Below, one piece after another: positions 6,778 to 13,424 of a stretch of DNA of 16,325 bases (its first letter is position 1; each line of letters starts with the position of its first letter). This DNA comes from an uncultured Eubacteriales bacterium (GTDB lineage: Bacteria; Bacillota; Clostridia; UBA1381; UBA9506), in the NCBI GenBank assembly GCA_900545185.1, contig UQYH01000049.1, forward strand, positions 1 through 16,325, written 5' to 3'. The notes under the pieces were generated by a model. It did no database searches. It saw only the letters and a list, made by a program, of their open reading frames with translations, and was not told the origin of the DNA. The translations under genes and the position numbers were made by a program.

Positions 6778-8322
6778 ATGGCAAAAAGAGCATTATTAAG
6801 CGTATCGGATAAAAGCGGCATTGTGGAATTTGCAAAAGGCTTACTGGATTTGGGGTTTGAAATTGTATCAACCGGCGGCACCAAACGCGCGCTGGCTGAG
6901 GCAGGTCTGCCCGTGACGGGTGTTTCGGAGATTACGGGTTTTCCTGAATGTTTGGATGGACGTGTGAAAACCCTGCATCCTAAAATCCATGCCGGTATTT
7001 TGGCGATGCGTTCCAATCCGGAGCATATGCAGCAGCTTTCCGATTTGGGCGTTGACACAATTGACGTGGTGGCCATTAATTTATATCCCTTTAAACAAAC
7101 CATTCAAAAAGAGGGTGTCTCGCTGGCCGAAGCCATTGAAAATATCGATATCGGCGGCCCGACGATGATTCGCGCGGCGGCCAAAAACTATCAGGATGTT
7201 GCCGTGGTGGTAGATCCTGCGGACTATGATACGGTACTCAGCGAATATAAGACAAACGGCTTTGTCAGCGCCGATACAAAATTTTATCTGGCTTACAAGG
7301 TATTTGAACACACCGCAGCGTATGATACCTTAATTTCTACATATTTAAGAAAAACCATCGGCAAGGAGCTGTTCCCGAAGGATTTATCACTGACATTTGA
7401 AAAGGTACAGGATATGCGCTATGGCGAAAATCCGCATCAGGAGGCTGTATTTTATAAGGAGGTCGGCGCATGCAGCGGCACTTTGGCAGCGGCCAGACAG
7501 CTGCACGGCAAAGAACTTTCTTATAATAATATTAATGATGCCAACGGTGCGCTGGACTTGGTGAAAGAGTTTACCGAACCGACCGTTGTGGCTTCCAAGC
7601 ATGCCAATCCTTGCGGTGTCGGCACGGGTGCAACGCTGCTTGAGGCCTATCAAAAAGCCTATGAGGGCGACCCGGTTTCTATTTTTGGCGGTATTATTGC
7701 GGCCAATCGTGAAATTGACGCGGCAACCGCAACGGAAATGAGCAAAATCTTTTTGGAAATTATCATAGCGCCTTCTTTTTCGGCCGAGGCAATGGAAATT
7801 TTAACGAAAAAACAAAATATTCGTCTGTTGGAATTGCCGACGATTGCCGAAAAGCCCGGTTTGAACGATTTTGATATGAAAAAAGTAATGGGCGGTCTTT
7901 TGGTGCAGCAGCGCGATGTGGAGCTGTTCCGTGAAGAGGACTGGAGGGTTGTGACGAAGGTACAGCCGACAGAGGAGCAGATTCGCGATATGAAATTTGC
8001 CTGGAAGGTTGTGAAGCATGCCAAATCCAATGCCATTGCCGTGGCAAAGGATAACATGTCTTTAGGCGTTGGGCCGGGACAGACAAACCGCGTGATGGCG
8101 GCGCGCATAGCGCTGGATTATGCCGGTGAGCGTGCACAGGGCGCAAGCCTTGCATCGGATGCGTTCTTCCCCTTCCCGGATACGGTGGAGGCTGCGGCAA
8201 AGGCCGGTATCCGCGCCATTATTCAGCCCGGCGGCTCTAAGCGCGACCAGGAATCCATTGATGCATGCGATCGGTACGGCATCGCCATGGTGTTTGTCGG
8301 TATGCGTCATTTTAAACACTAA
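6778..8322 (+). CDS. purH: Bifunctional AICAR formyltransferase / IMP cyclohydrolase
   Basis: Carries out the last two steps to IMP. It has 514 residues, the full bifunctional length. The N-terminal cyclohydrolase domain begins with ALLSVSDKSG (5-14) and contains STGGTKRAL (31-39), KTLHPKIHAG (64-73) and IDIGGPTMIRAAAKN (123-137). The C-terminal formyltransferase domain has DMRYGENPHQ (212-221), SYNNINDANGAL (248-259) and the catalytic K274-H275 pair in VASKHANPCG, then GVGPGQTNRV and the FFPFPD segment near 463. AAGGGACGG lies upstream of the ATG. A 59-nt gap from purN shows no terminator, so it is probably in the same transcript. Confidence 0.97.
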   Translation: MAKRALLSVSDKSGIVEFAKGLLDLGFEIVSTGGTKRALAEAGLPVTGVSEITGFPECLDGRVKTLHPKIHAGILAMRSNPEHMQQLSDLGVDTIDVVAINLYPFKQTIQKEGVSLAEAIENIDIGGPTMIRAAAKNYQDVAVVVDPADYDTVLSEYKTNGFVSADTKFYLAYKVFEHTAAYDTLISTYLRKTIGKELFPKDLSLTFEKVQDMRYGENPHQEAVFYKEVGACSGTLAAARQLHGKELSYNNINDANGALDLVKEFTEPTVVASKHANPCGVGTGATLLEAYQKAYEGDPVSIFGGIIAANREIDAATATEMSKIFLEIIIAPSFSAEAMEILTKKQNIRLLELPTIAEKPGLNDFDMKKVMGGLLVQQRDVELFREEDWRVVTKVQPTEEQIRDMKFAWKVVKHAKSNAIAVAKDNMSLGVGPGQTNRVMAARIALDYAGERAQGASLASDAFFPFPDTVEAAAKAGIRAIIQPGGSKRDQESIDACDRYGIAMVFVGMRHFKH

Positions 8323-8361
8323 GAAAATGAATACTCTATATTGCAAAAACGGGAGGACAAT

Positions 8362-8901
8362 ATGGAAATAACATTTACGGAGCGTGTGCCGGAGCTATAT
8401 TACGAAGCGCTTTTAGAACTGTTGGTGCTTTGTGACAATGACTTTTTGCCGCCCCTTTCGGCGCGTACGGGGACGACGCAGAAAAGCTTTGCATCGGGCG
8501 GTGACAATGCCGCAAAGCCGGTGGCCTACTGCCGTGAAATTATGGCACAGCCCGGATTTTTGGTCACGGAAAACGGTCGCTTGGCAGCGCTTTTAAGCTT
8601 TCGGAAAAATTATACATGCAGCGCTATAGCAGAGGATACCTTCCCCAATGCATATATTTCTACCATTGTGGTGCACCCCGATTTTCGCGGACGCGGCATT
8701 GCCAAGCAGCTGTATCATGCACTGATGGAGACGTACCCCAAGGATCGGATTTTTACGCGCACCTGGTCAACCAATGCATCGCAAATGAACATTTTGCCCA
8801 AAATGCAGTTTTGTGAGCTTGAGCGGATTCCCAACGATCGCGGCGACGGAATCGACACCGTATATTTTTGCCGCGAACCACAGCAGAAAGGAATGGAATG
8901 A
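8362..8901 (+). CDS. GNAT family N-acetyltransferase inside the purine operon
   Basis: A 179-residue soluble protein with the GNAT core: a beta-strand segment AYISTIVVHPDF (97-108) followed by the acetyl-CoA pyrophosphate loop RGRGIAKQL (109-117), and a later TRTWSTNASQMNIL segment equivalent to motif B. The substrate amine is not identifiable. GGGAGG lies 5 nt before the ATG at 8362; an upstream in-frame TTG at 8341 precedes that site and was not used. It sits 39 nt after purH and 4 nt before purD, so it must be co-transcribed and probably translationally coupled with purD. Position alone suggests a link with purine or amino-metabolite chemistry, but no GNAT step is known in the pathway. It may be an unrelated passenger such as a resistance, protein or polyamine acetyltransferase. 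Confidence 0.88.
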   Translation: MEITFTERVPELYYEALLELLVLCDNDFLPPLSARTGTTQKSFASGGDNAAKPVAYCREIMAQPGFLVTENGRLAALLSFRKNYTCSAIAEDTFPNAYISTIVVHPDFRGRGIAKQLYHALMETYPKDRIFTRTWSTNASQMNILPKMQFCELERIPNDRGDGIDTVYFCREPQQKGME

Positions 8902-8905
8902 CAAT

Positions 8906-10186
8906 ATGAAAGTATTAGTTGTTGGCGGCGGCGGCCGCGAGCATACAATTATATGGAAGCTGGCGCAAAGCGCACACAAGCCAGAGCTTTTTGCCGCACC
9001 CGGCAACGCCGGAATTGCACAGCTGGCAACCTGTGTAGATATAAAGGCAACCGATGTGGAGGGTGTTGTGCGTTTTGCCAAGGAACATCAAATTGATTTA
9101 ACGGTTGTCGCACCGGACGACCCCTTAATGCTGGGCATGGTAGACCGTTTGGAGGCAGAGGGCTTAAAGGCCTTCGGTCCGCGGCAAAATGCGGCCATTA
9201 TTGAGGGCAGCAAGGTGTTTGCTAAAAATTTAATGAAGAAATACGGCATCCCCACGGCTGCTTACGAAGTGTTTGACGACAGTGAAAAAGCGATTGCATA
9301 TTTAAAAAATACAAGCTATCCCACCGTGGTTAAGGCAGAGGGACTGGCGCTGGGCAAAGGCGTTATCATTGCAAATGATTTTGCCGAAGCCGAGGCGGCC
9401 GTGCGCGATATTATGTGTGATAAGGTGTTCGGTGCGGCCGGCAGCCGCGTGGTTATCGAAGAATTTTTAACAGGGCAGGAGGTTTCCGTTCTGGCGTTTA
9501 CGGACGGCAAAAGCTTAAAGCCCATGGTCAGCGCGCAGGATCATAAACGTGCCTACGATAATGACGAAGGCTTAAACACCGGCGGTATGGGTACTTTTTC
9601 GCCCAGCAGACTGTATACACAAGCCGTGCATGAGGAATGTATGCAAAATATTTTTATGCCCACCATGGCGGCCATGCACAAAGAAGGACGTCCGTTTAAG
9701 GGTGTTTTATACTTTGGACTGATTATGACGAAAAGCGGTGTGAAGGTGATTGAGTATAACGCGCGTTTCGGCGATCCCGAAACACAGGTTGTGCTGCCGC
9801 GCCTTACAACCGATCTTTTGGATATTTTTATGGCGGTGGCCGAGGAACGCTTAGAGGAACAACCCATAGAATGGGCGGATAATGCGGCGGTTTGCGTTGT
9901 GCTGGCCTCCGGCGGATATCCCAAGGCCTACGAAAAGGGCTTACCCATCAGCGGAATTGATGCGGCAGAGGCTGACCCCGATATAACGGTGTTCCACGCC
10001 GGAACGCGCCGTGCAGGGGATCGTTTTGTGACAGCAGGCGGCCGCGTGTTGGGCGTAACGGCTGTGGGGAAGGATTTGGAAGCGGCCATACAAAAGGCGT
10101 ATGACGGTGTAGCAAAAATTCACTTTGATAAAATGCATTACCGCACGGATATAGGCATTAGGAAATCGAAACCCGATATGGTTTAA
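8906..10186 (+). CDS. purD: Phosphoribosylamine-glycine ligase (GAR synthetase)
   Basis: Joins phosphoribosylamine and glycine with ATP, directly after the PurF step. The protein has 426 residues, normal for the family, starting with VLVVGGGGREHTI (3-15), the N-domain loop. The ATP-grasp parts include VKAEGLALGKGV (142-153), EEFLTGQEVSVLAF (185-198), the glycine-rich GLNTGGMGTFSP (222-233) and the signature EYNARFGDPETQ (283-294). The usual GPEAPL segment reads APDDPL (69-74) here, a variant I recall from other clostridial enzymes. The start at 8906 was chosen from homology and because it follows the GNAT stop by 4 nt; a longer in-frame reading back to 8813 overlaps the GNAT gene. It is the last gene before a terminator. 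Confidence 0.97.
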   Translation: MKVLVVGGGGREHTIIWKLAQSAHKPELFAAPGNAGIAQLATCVDIKATDVEGVVRFAKEHQIDLTVVAPDDPLMLGMVDRLEAEGLKAFGPRQNAAIIEGSKVFAKNLMKKYGIPTAAYEVFDDSEKAIAYLKNTSYPTVVKAEGLALGKGVIIANDFAEAEAAVRDIMCDKVFGAAGSRVVIEEFLTGQEVSVLAFTDGKSLKPMVSAQDHKRAYDNDEGLNTGGMGTFSPSRLYTQAVHEECMQNIFMPTMAAMHKEGRPFKGVLYFGLIMTKSGVKVIEYNARFGDPETQVVLPRLTTDLLDIFMAVAEERLEEQPIEWADNAAVCVVLASGGYPKAYEKGLPISGIDAAEADPDITVFHAGTRRAGDRFVTAGGRVLGVTAVGKDLEAAIQKAYDGVAKIHFDKMHYRTDIGIRKSKPDMV

Positions 10187-10214
10187 ATAGGCTAATTTCT
10201 TAAAATACTGCGTT

Positions 10215-10253
10215 AAAAAGCAGCGCTATACGTCAGTATGACCACTGCTTTTT
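10215..10253 (+). terminator. Terminator closing the purine operon
   Basis: AAAAAGCAG (10215-10223) pairs perfectly with CTGCTTTTT (10245-10253). A small inner stem ATAC (10228-10231)/GTAT (10236-10239) can form within the loop. The 3' arm itself provides the T run, and because the stem is flanked by A and T runs it could work in both directions. Confidence 0.8.
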
Positions 10254-10286
10254 GCCTTGTCTTTTAATAAATTTGCTCTATTTAAA

Positions 10287-10429
10287 CTCTTCGACCTTCC
10301 ATTTAGAAAAATTATTTGAATTTTCGGTGCGGAGGACGAAGGAAGGCTGACGCCTTGCGAGAACGACAAGCCAAAAAGGCTTTAATTTTTCAAATGAAAG
10401 GCATATGGGGTTCGACTCCCTAATGCCTA
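10287..10429 (+). repeat. Structured dispersed repeat, copy B (fuller copy)
   Basis: The part at 10353-10429 is 94% identical (72 of 77 positions) to 1-77. To its left the same element probably continues, because the sequence is a chain of hairpins: CTTCG-A-CCTTC (10289-10299) can pair with GGAGG-A-CGAAG (10331-10341), enclosing AAAATT (10308-10313)/AATTTT (10319-10324). Then come AAGGC (10343-10347)/GCCTT (10352-10356), AAGCC (10368-10372)/GGCTT (10378-10382) followed by a T-rich run, and AGGCAT (10399-10404)/ATGCCT (10423-10428) with an inner GGGG/CCC stem. It lies between the purD terminator and the amidohydrolase. The left boundary near 10287 is a guess from the structure, since copy A is cut there. 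Confidence 0.75.
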
Positions 10430-10479
10430 GGCCGCAAAAAACAAACATTATAGATCCAAGGGGAAGAAGGAACATAGCA

Positions 10480-11274
10480 TTGTACAGAAAAATTGTAGAT
10501 TTTCATGCTCACGCCTTTCATGACAAAATTGCCGAAAAAGCGGCGCGGAATCTTAATCAATATTACGGGATTCCGCTGGCCGGAAACGGCAGGTTTTGCT
10601 ATTTGACGCAGAGCATGCAGGAAAATCATATTACCAAAATGGTGGTGCATGCAACAGCCACAAAGCCCGAACAGGTCGAAACCATTAACGATTATGTGGC
10701 AGGCCTTGTGACGGAGGATATTATCGGCTTCGGGACGCTGCACCCCGATTATAAGGGGCTTGCGGCAGAGCTTGACAGAATCGAAAGCCTTGGGCTGCGC
10801 GGCCTGAAGTTTCATCCGATTTTTCAGGGCTTTGCCATTGATGACCCCGGTATGTACCCCATTTACGAAATGGCAGAGGGACGGCTGCCGATTTTGATGC
10901 ACGTCGGGGATAAAAATTCCGATGCGGCAACGCCTGCACGCATGGCTAAGGTGCTGGATCGTTTTCCTAAGCTGACCGTTATTGCCGCACACTTGGGCGG
11001 ATACGGCGAATGGGAGAATGCAAAACGCTATCTGATCGGGCGTGAGGGGCTGTATGTTGATACATCAAGCTCCATCCGCTTTATGCAGCCGGAGGAAGCG
11101 GCGGCCATGATTCGGGCACACGGGACGGATCGCGTGTTGTTCGGCACGGATTATCCCTTATCGCTCCACAAGCCGGAGCTTGAAATTTTTGACCGCTTAG
11201 GCCTGACGCAAGAGGAAAACGAACAAATCCTTTGGAAAAATGCCTATCGGCTGCTGTCGCTGCCGATGGATTGA
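10480..11274 (+). CDS. Amidohydrolase 2 family metal-dependent hydrolase, substrate unknown
   Basis: A 264-residue TIM-barrel metal hydrolase of the amidohydrolase-2 (COG2159-like) type. Expected metal ligands are visible in order: H9 and H11 in DFHAHAF, H112 in LKFHPIF (possibly with K110), H141 in LPILMHVG, H171 in VIAAHLGG and D224 in LFGTDYP. Family members hydrolyse or decarboxylate small ring or acyl compounds; this sequence does not indicate which. The TTG at 10480 is preferred because GGGAAGAAGGA lies just upstream and the protein then begins one residue before the usual VDFHxH strand. The ATG at 10405 would place 25 residues inside the repeat. mutY follows after 13 nt, suggesting an operon. 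No convincing promoter was found between the repeat and the gene. Confidence 0.85.
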   Translation: MYRKIVDFHAHAFHDKIAEKAARNLNQYYGIPLAGNGRFCYLTQSMQENHITKMVVHATATKPEQVETINDYVAGLVTEDIIGFGTLHPDYKGLAAELDRIESLGLRGLKFHPIFQGFAIDDPGMYPIYEMAEGRLPILMHVGDKNSDAATPARMAKVLDRFPKLTVIAAHLGGYGEWENAKRYLIGREGLYVDTSSSIRFMQPEEAAAMIRAHGTDRVLFGTDYPLSLHKPELEIFDRLGLTQEENEQILWKNAYRLLSLPMD

Positions 11275-11287
11275 GCGGAGAATGTAT

Positions 11288-12349
11288 ATGACCGATTATG
11301 AGGTTTTGGCGGCGATGGTTTCGCCGCTTTGTTCTTGGTATCAAACAAATAAACGTGTCCTTCCCTGGCGCGAAAATCATGACCCGTACCGTGTTTGGGT
11401 TTCGGAAATTATGCTCCAGCAAACACGCGTAGAGGCAGCCCTTCCGTACTACGAGCGGTTTTTACAGGCGCTCCCCACGGTGCAGGCCTTGGCAGATGCG
11501 CCGGAGGAAAAGCTTTTAAAGCTGTGGGAGGGCTTGGGCTATTACAGCCGTGTGCGGAACATGCAAAAGGCGGCACGTGTGGTTTGCGAGACCTATGGCG
11601 GACACTTTCCGCAGGATGCAGCATCGCTTGAAGCATTACCCGGCATAGGGGATTACACGGCCGGTGCGGTTGCGTCCATTGCGTTTGGCCTGCCCGTGCC
11701 TGCGGTGGACGGCAATGTGCTGCGTGTGGCGGCAAGGCTCTGTAACGATGATGCGGATATTATGCAGCCGCAAACCAAAAAACGTGTGAAGGCCGCGCTT
11801 TTTGAAGTGTATCATTTGGCAGAGGATTGCAGCGATTTAACACAGGCGCTGATGGAACTGGGGGCGCTTGTTTGTATTCCTGGTGCGCCGCGCTGCACGG
11901 CCTGTCCGCTGGCATCAATCTGTCGTGCCCGTGCCGCAGGAACAGAAGGCCTGCTGCCGATTCGTCTTGCCAAAAAGGAGAAAAAAACCGAAAAGCGCAC
12001 CATGCTGCTGATTGTTTCAAACGGCGCGGTGCTGTTGGTGAAACGCCCTTTAAAAGGGGTTTTGGCCGGTATGTATGAATTCCCCTCGCTGGAAGGACAC
12101 GCAAACGAAAAACAGGTGGCTGCGGCGCTTAAGGAATTGGGGATTTGCGAACAATCGCAGCCGTTTACGGCAAGCCGCCATGTGTTTACGCACCTGATTT
12201 GGGATATGAAAAGCCGACTGGTTTTGACCGAAAAACAAACGGACAGCGGTTTTTGGGCATCGGCCGACAGGCTGGCGCACGAGGTTATGCTGCCCTCTGC
12301 CATGAAGCCGTTTTACCGCGCACTGCTGCAAAAAGGGTATTTAAAATGA
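11288..12349 (+). CDS. mutY: A/G-specific adenine glycosylase
   Basis: Removes adenine mispaired with 8-oxoguanine in base-excision repair. The protein has 353 residues. The catalytic glutamate is E40 in VSEIMLQQTRV, the helix-hairpin-helix is LPGIGDYTAGA (117-127), and the catalytic aspartate is D141 in AVDGNVLRV. The 4Fe-4S ligands follow the C-x6-C-x2-C-x5-C pattern at C196, C203, C206 and C212. A C-terminal NUDIX-like domain (about 236-350) includes LAGMYEFPSLEG and RHVFTHL, the part that reads 8-oxoG. The ATG at 11288 is preferred because CGGAG (11276-11280) is 7 nt upstream, while an ATG at 11282 is only 1 nt from it. The gene lies 13 nt after the amidohydrolase. Confidence 0.96.
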   Translation: MTDYEVLAAMVSPLCSWYQTNKRVLPWRENHDPYRVWVSEIMLQQTRVEAALPYYERFLQALPTVQALADAPEEKLLKLWEGLGYYSRVRNMQKAARVVCETYGGHFPQDAASLEALPGIGDYTAGAVASIAFGLPVPAVDGNVLRVAARLCNDDADIMQPQTKKRVKAALFEVYHLAEDCSDLTQALMELGALVCIPGAPRCTACPLASICRARAAGTEGLLPIRLAKKEKKTEKRTMLLIVSNGAVLLVKRPLKGVLAGMYEFPSLEGHANEKQVAAALKELGICEQSQPFTASRHVFTHLIWDMKSRLVLTEKQTDSGFWASADRLAHEVMLPSAMKPFYRALLQKGYLK

Positions 12350-12401
12350 TGGCGGCAGCGGCAAATATCGGCGACGGGGTGCAAAATTAAGAAAAAGATG
12401 C

Positions 12402-12430
12402 TTTACTTTGCGGCTTCTTTGTGTTACAAT
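12402..12430 (+). promoter_or_regulatory. Promoter for the membrane protein-tsaE-tsaB-rpiB operon
   Basis: TTTACT (12402-12407), a 17-nt spacer and TACAAT (12425-12430) form a good sigma-A type promoter. Transcription would start near 12437, about 35 nt before the membrane-protein start. It marks the break from the mutY transcript. Confidence 0.65.
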
Positions 12431-12471
12431 TAAGGCAAAATAAGATTTTTTTTGAACTGCGGAGGGTTATT

Positions 12472-12984
12472 ATGAGAAAACAACATACACAACATGCGGC
12501 GCAAAAAAGAATGTCCGGCGGTAAAAAAGCGTTGCTTACTGTTTTGATTATTGTGCTTTTGGTCATTTTGTTTATGGCGTCGTTTTGGATAACCAGCATG
12601 GTGCTGAAAGCCAATCAGCAGCCGAACCTGCCCGATGTACCCGGCGCGTCCCCGACACCGAAGCCGACCTATGAGCAGCTGGAAAAAATGGTGATCGAAA
12701 AGGACGAAGAAATTAAAAAATTGCAAGAGGAACTGGAGCGGTACAGAAAGAACGGCGGCAGCACATCCGGCAGCAGTACGGGTTCTTCAAAATCATCGGC
12801 CACAAGCAGCAGCCGGGCGACAAAAGCACCATCGGCAACGAAAAAAGCAACCGCACAGCCGACCAAGGCACCGACCCCGGCACCCACACAGGCACCGACC
12901 AAAGCGCCTGAACCGGAGGTAACACAGGCACCGGTCAAAGAAACGCAGGATACGGAACCGAGCGGCGGAGCGGAGGCAGAATAA
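12472..12984 (+). CDS. Single-pass membrane protein with coiled coil and Thr/Ala/Pro-rich tail
   Basis: Not recognised as a named family. The 170 residues comprise a basic N-terminus (1-19), one long hydrophobic segment (about 19-45, LLTVLIIVLLVILFMASFW), a proline-rich spacer (51-66), a charged heptad-like helix (67-93, YEQLEKMVIEKDEEIKK) and a Ser/Gly then Thr/Ala/Pro-rich tail (95-170) with repeated TKAP/TQAP units. By the positive-inside rule, the N-terminus is cytoplasmic and the coil and tail lie outside the membrane, with the tail perhaps crossing the wall. No lipobox or sorting signal is seen. GGAGGG lies 5 nt before the ATG. The stop overlaps the tsaE start by 1 nt (TAATG). The short coil resembles the plan of divisome proteins such as FtsL/DivIC, but no homology can be claimed. 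Confidence 0.82.
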   Translation: MRKQHTQHAAQKRMSGGKKALLTVLIIVLLVILFMASFWITSMVLKANQQPNLPDVPGASPTPKPTYEQLEKMVIEKDEEIKKLQEELERYRKNGGSTSGSSTGSSKSSATSSSRATKAPSATKKATAQPTKAPTPAPTQAPTKAPEPEVTQAPVKETQDTEPSGGAEAE

Positions 12985-13424
12985 TGCAGAGACACATGCT
13001 GAAGGAACTGCATACAAAAAGCGAGGCCGAAACGCTTGATGCAGCCGAAAAGCTTGCGGCTATGCTTAGGACTGGGCAGGTCATCTGTCTGTACGGCGAG
13101 CTGGGCGTTGGCAAAACGGTGTTTGCCAAAGGGCTTTGCAAGGCCTTGGGTGTAACAGATTATGTCAACAGCCCGACGTTTACGCTGGTCAACGAATACG
13201 AGGGGACGAGCGGCCCCGTGTATCATTTTGACTTGTATCGGATTGAAGAGCCGGAAGAGCTTTACGAAATCGGATTTGATGAATATATCAGCCGCGGCAC
13301 GGCCGTTATCATAGAATGGCCGGAGCAGGGCGGCAATCTGCTGCCGCCGAAACGCTTAGAGGTTAAGCTGACGCGAGAGGGCGAGGACGGCCGGCGGATT
13401 ACAATAGAGGAGTTTGAGGCATGA
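12984..13424 (+). CDS. tsaE: tRNA t6A biosynthesis ATPase TsaE
   Basis: A P-loop ATPase needed with TsaB and TsaD to make N6-threonylcarbamoyladenosine at position 37 of ANN-decoding tRNAs. The protein has 146 residues. Walker A is GELGVGKT (38-45), followed by the family segments SPTFTLVNEY (63-72), HFDLYRIEEPEEL (81-93) and IIEWPEQ (109-115). GGAGG (12972-12976) lies 7 nt before the ATG at 12984, which makes this start better than the ATG four codons later. The stop codon overlaps the tsaB start as ATGA, so the two are probably translated together. Confidence 0.95.
   Translation: MQRHMLKELHTKSEAETLDAAEKLAAMLRTGQVICLYGELGVGKTVFAKGLCKALGVTDYVNSPTFTLVNEYEGTSGPVYHFDLYRIEEPEELYEIGFDEYISRGTAVIIEWPEQGGNLLPPKRLEVKLTREGEDGRRITIEEFEA

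Noticed and set aside
10399..10428. Possible tRNA or tmRNA gene because of the TTCGA T-arm-like loop
   Set aside because: No acceptor, D or anticodon arm can be assembled upstream, and there is no CCA or tRNA-length fold. The same is true at 47-76.
10278..10475. Open minus-strand reading frame of 65 codons across the repeat
   Set aside because: It lies entirely over a structured, repeated non-coding element and its flanks, has no ribosome binding site, and resembles the spurious small proteins often called on dispersed repeats.
10405..10479. Upstream ATG extension of the amidohydrolase
   Set aside because: The 25 extra codons fall partly inside the last hairpin of the repeat. The conserved N-terminal strand begins at the TTG at 10480, which has its own well-placed ribosome binding site.
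12346..12390. Tiny reading frame of 14 codons overlapping the mutY stop as ATGA
   Set aside because: It encodes only a short Ala-rich peptide, has no convincing ribosome binding site and overlaps no known small-protein family. The overlap is likely chance.
12391..12420. Possible mutY terminator formed by AAGAA and TTCTT arms
   Set aside because: The stem is short and interrupted, lacks a clear T run and overlaps the predicted promoter at 12402-12430.
12840..12933. Short tandem-like repeats considered as a CRISPR or regulatory repeat
   Set aside because: The repeats keep codon phase and encode TKAP/TQAP units of the membrane-protein tail; unit length and spacing do not fit a CRISPR array.
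12669..13226. Long minus-strand frame with Val/Gly/Ala-rich repeats opposite the membrane protein
   Set aside because: It is the antisense shadow of the Thr/Ala/Pro-rich tail and of tsaE, whose Walker A motif and start signals fix the plus strand as coding.
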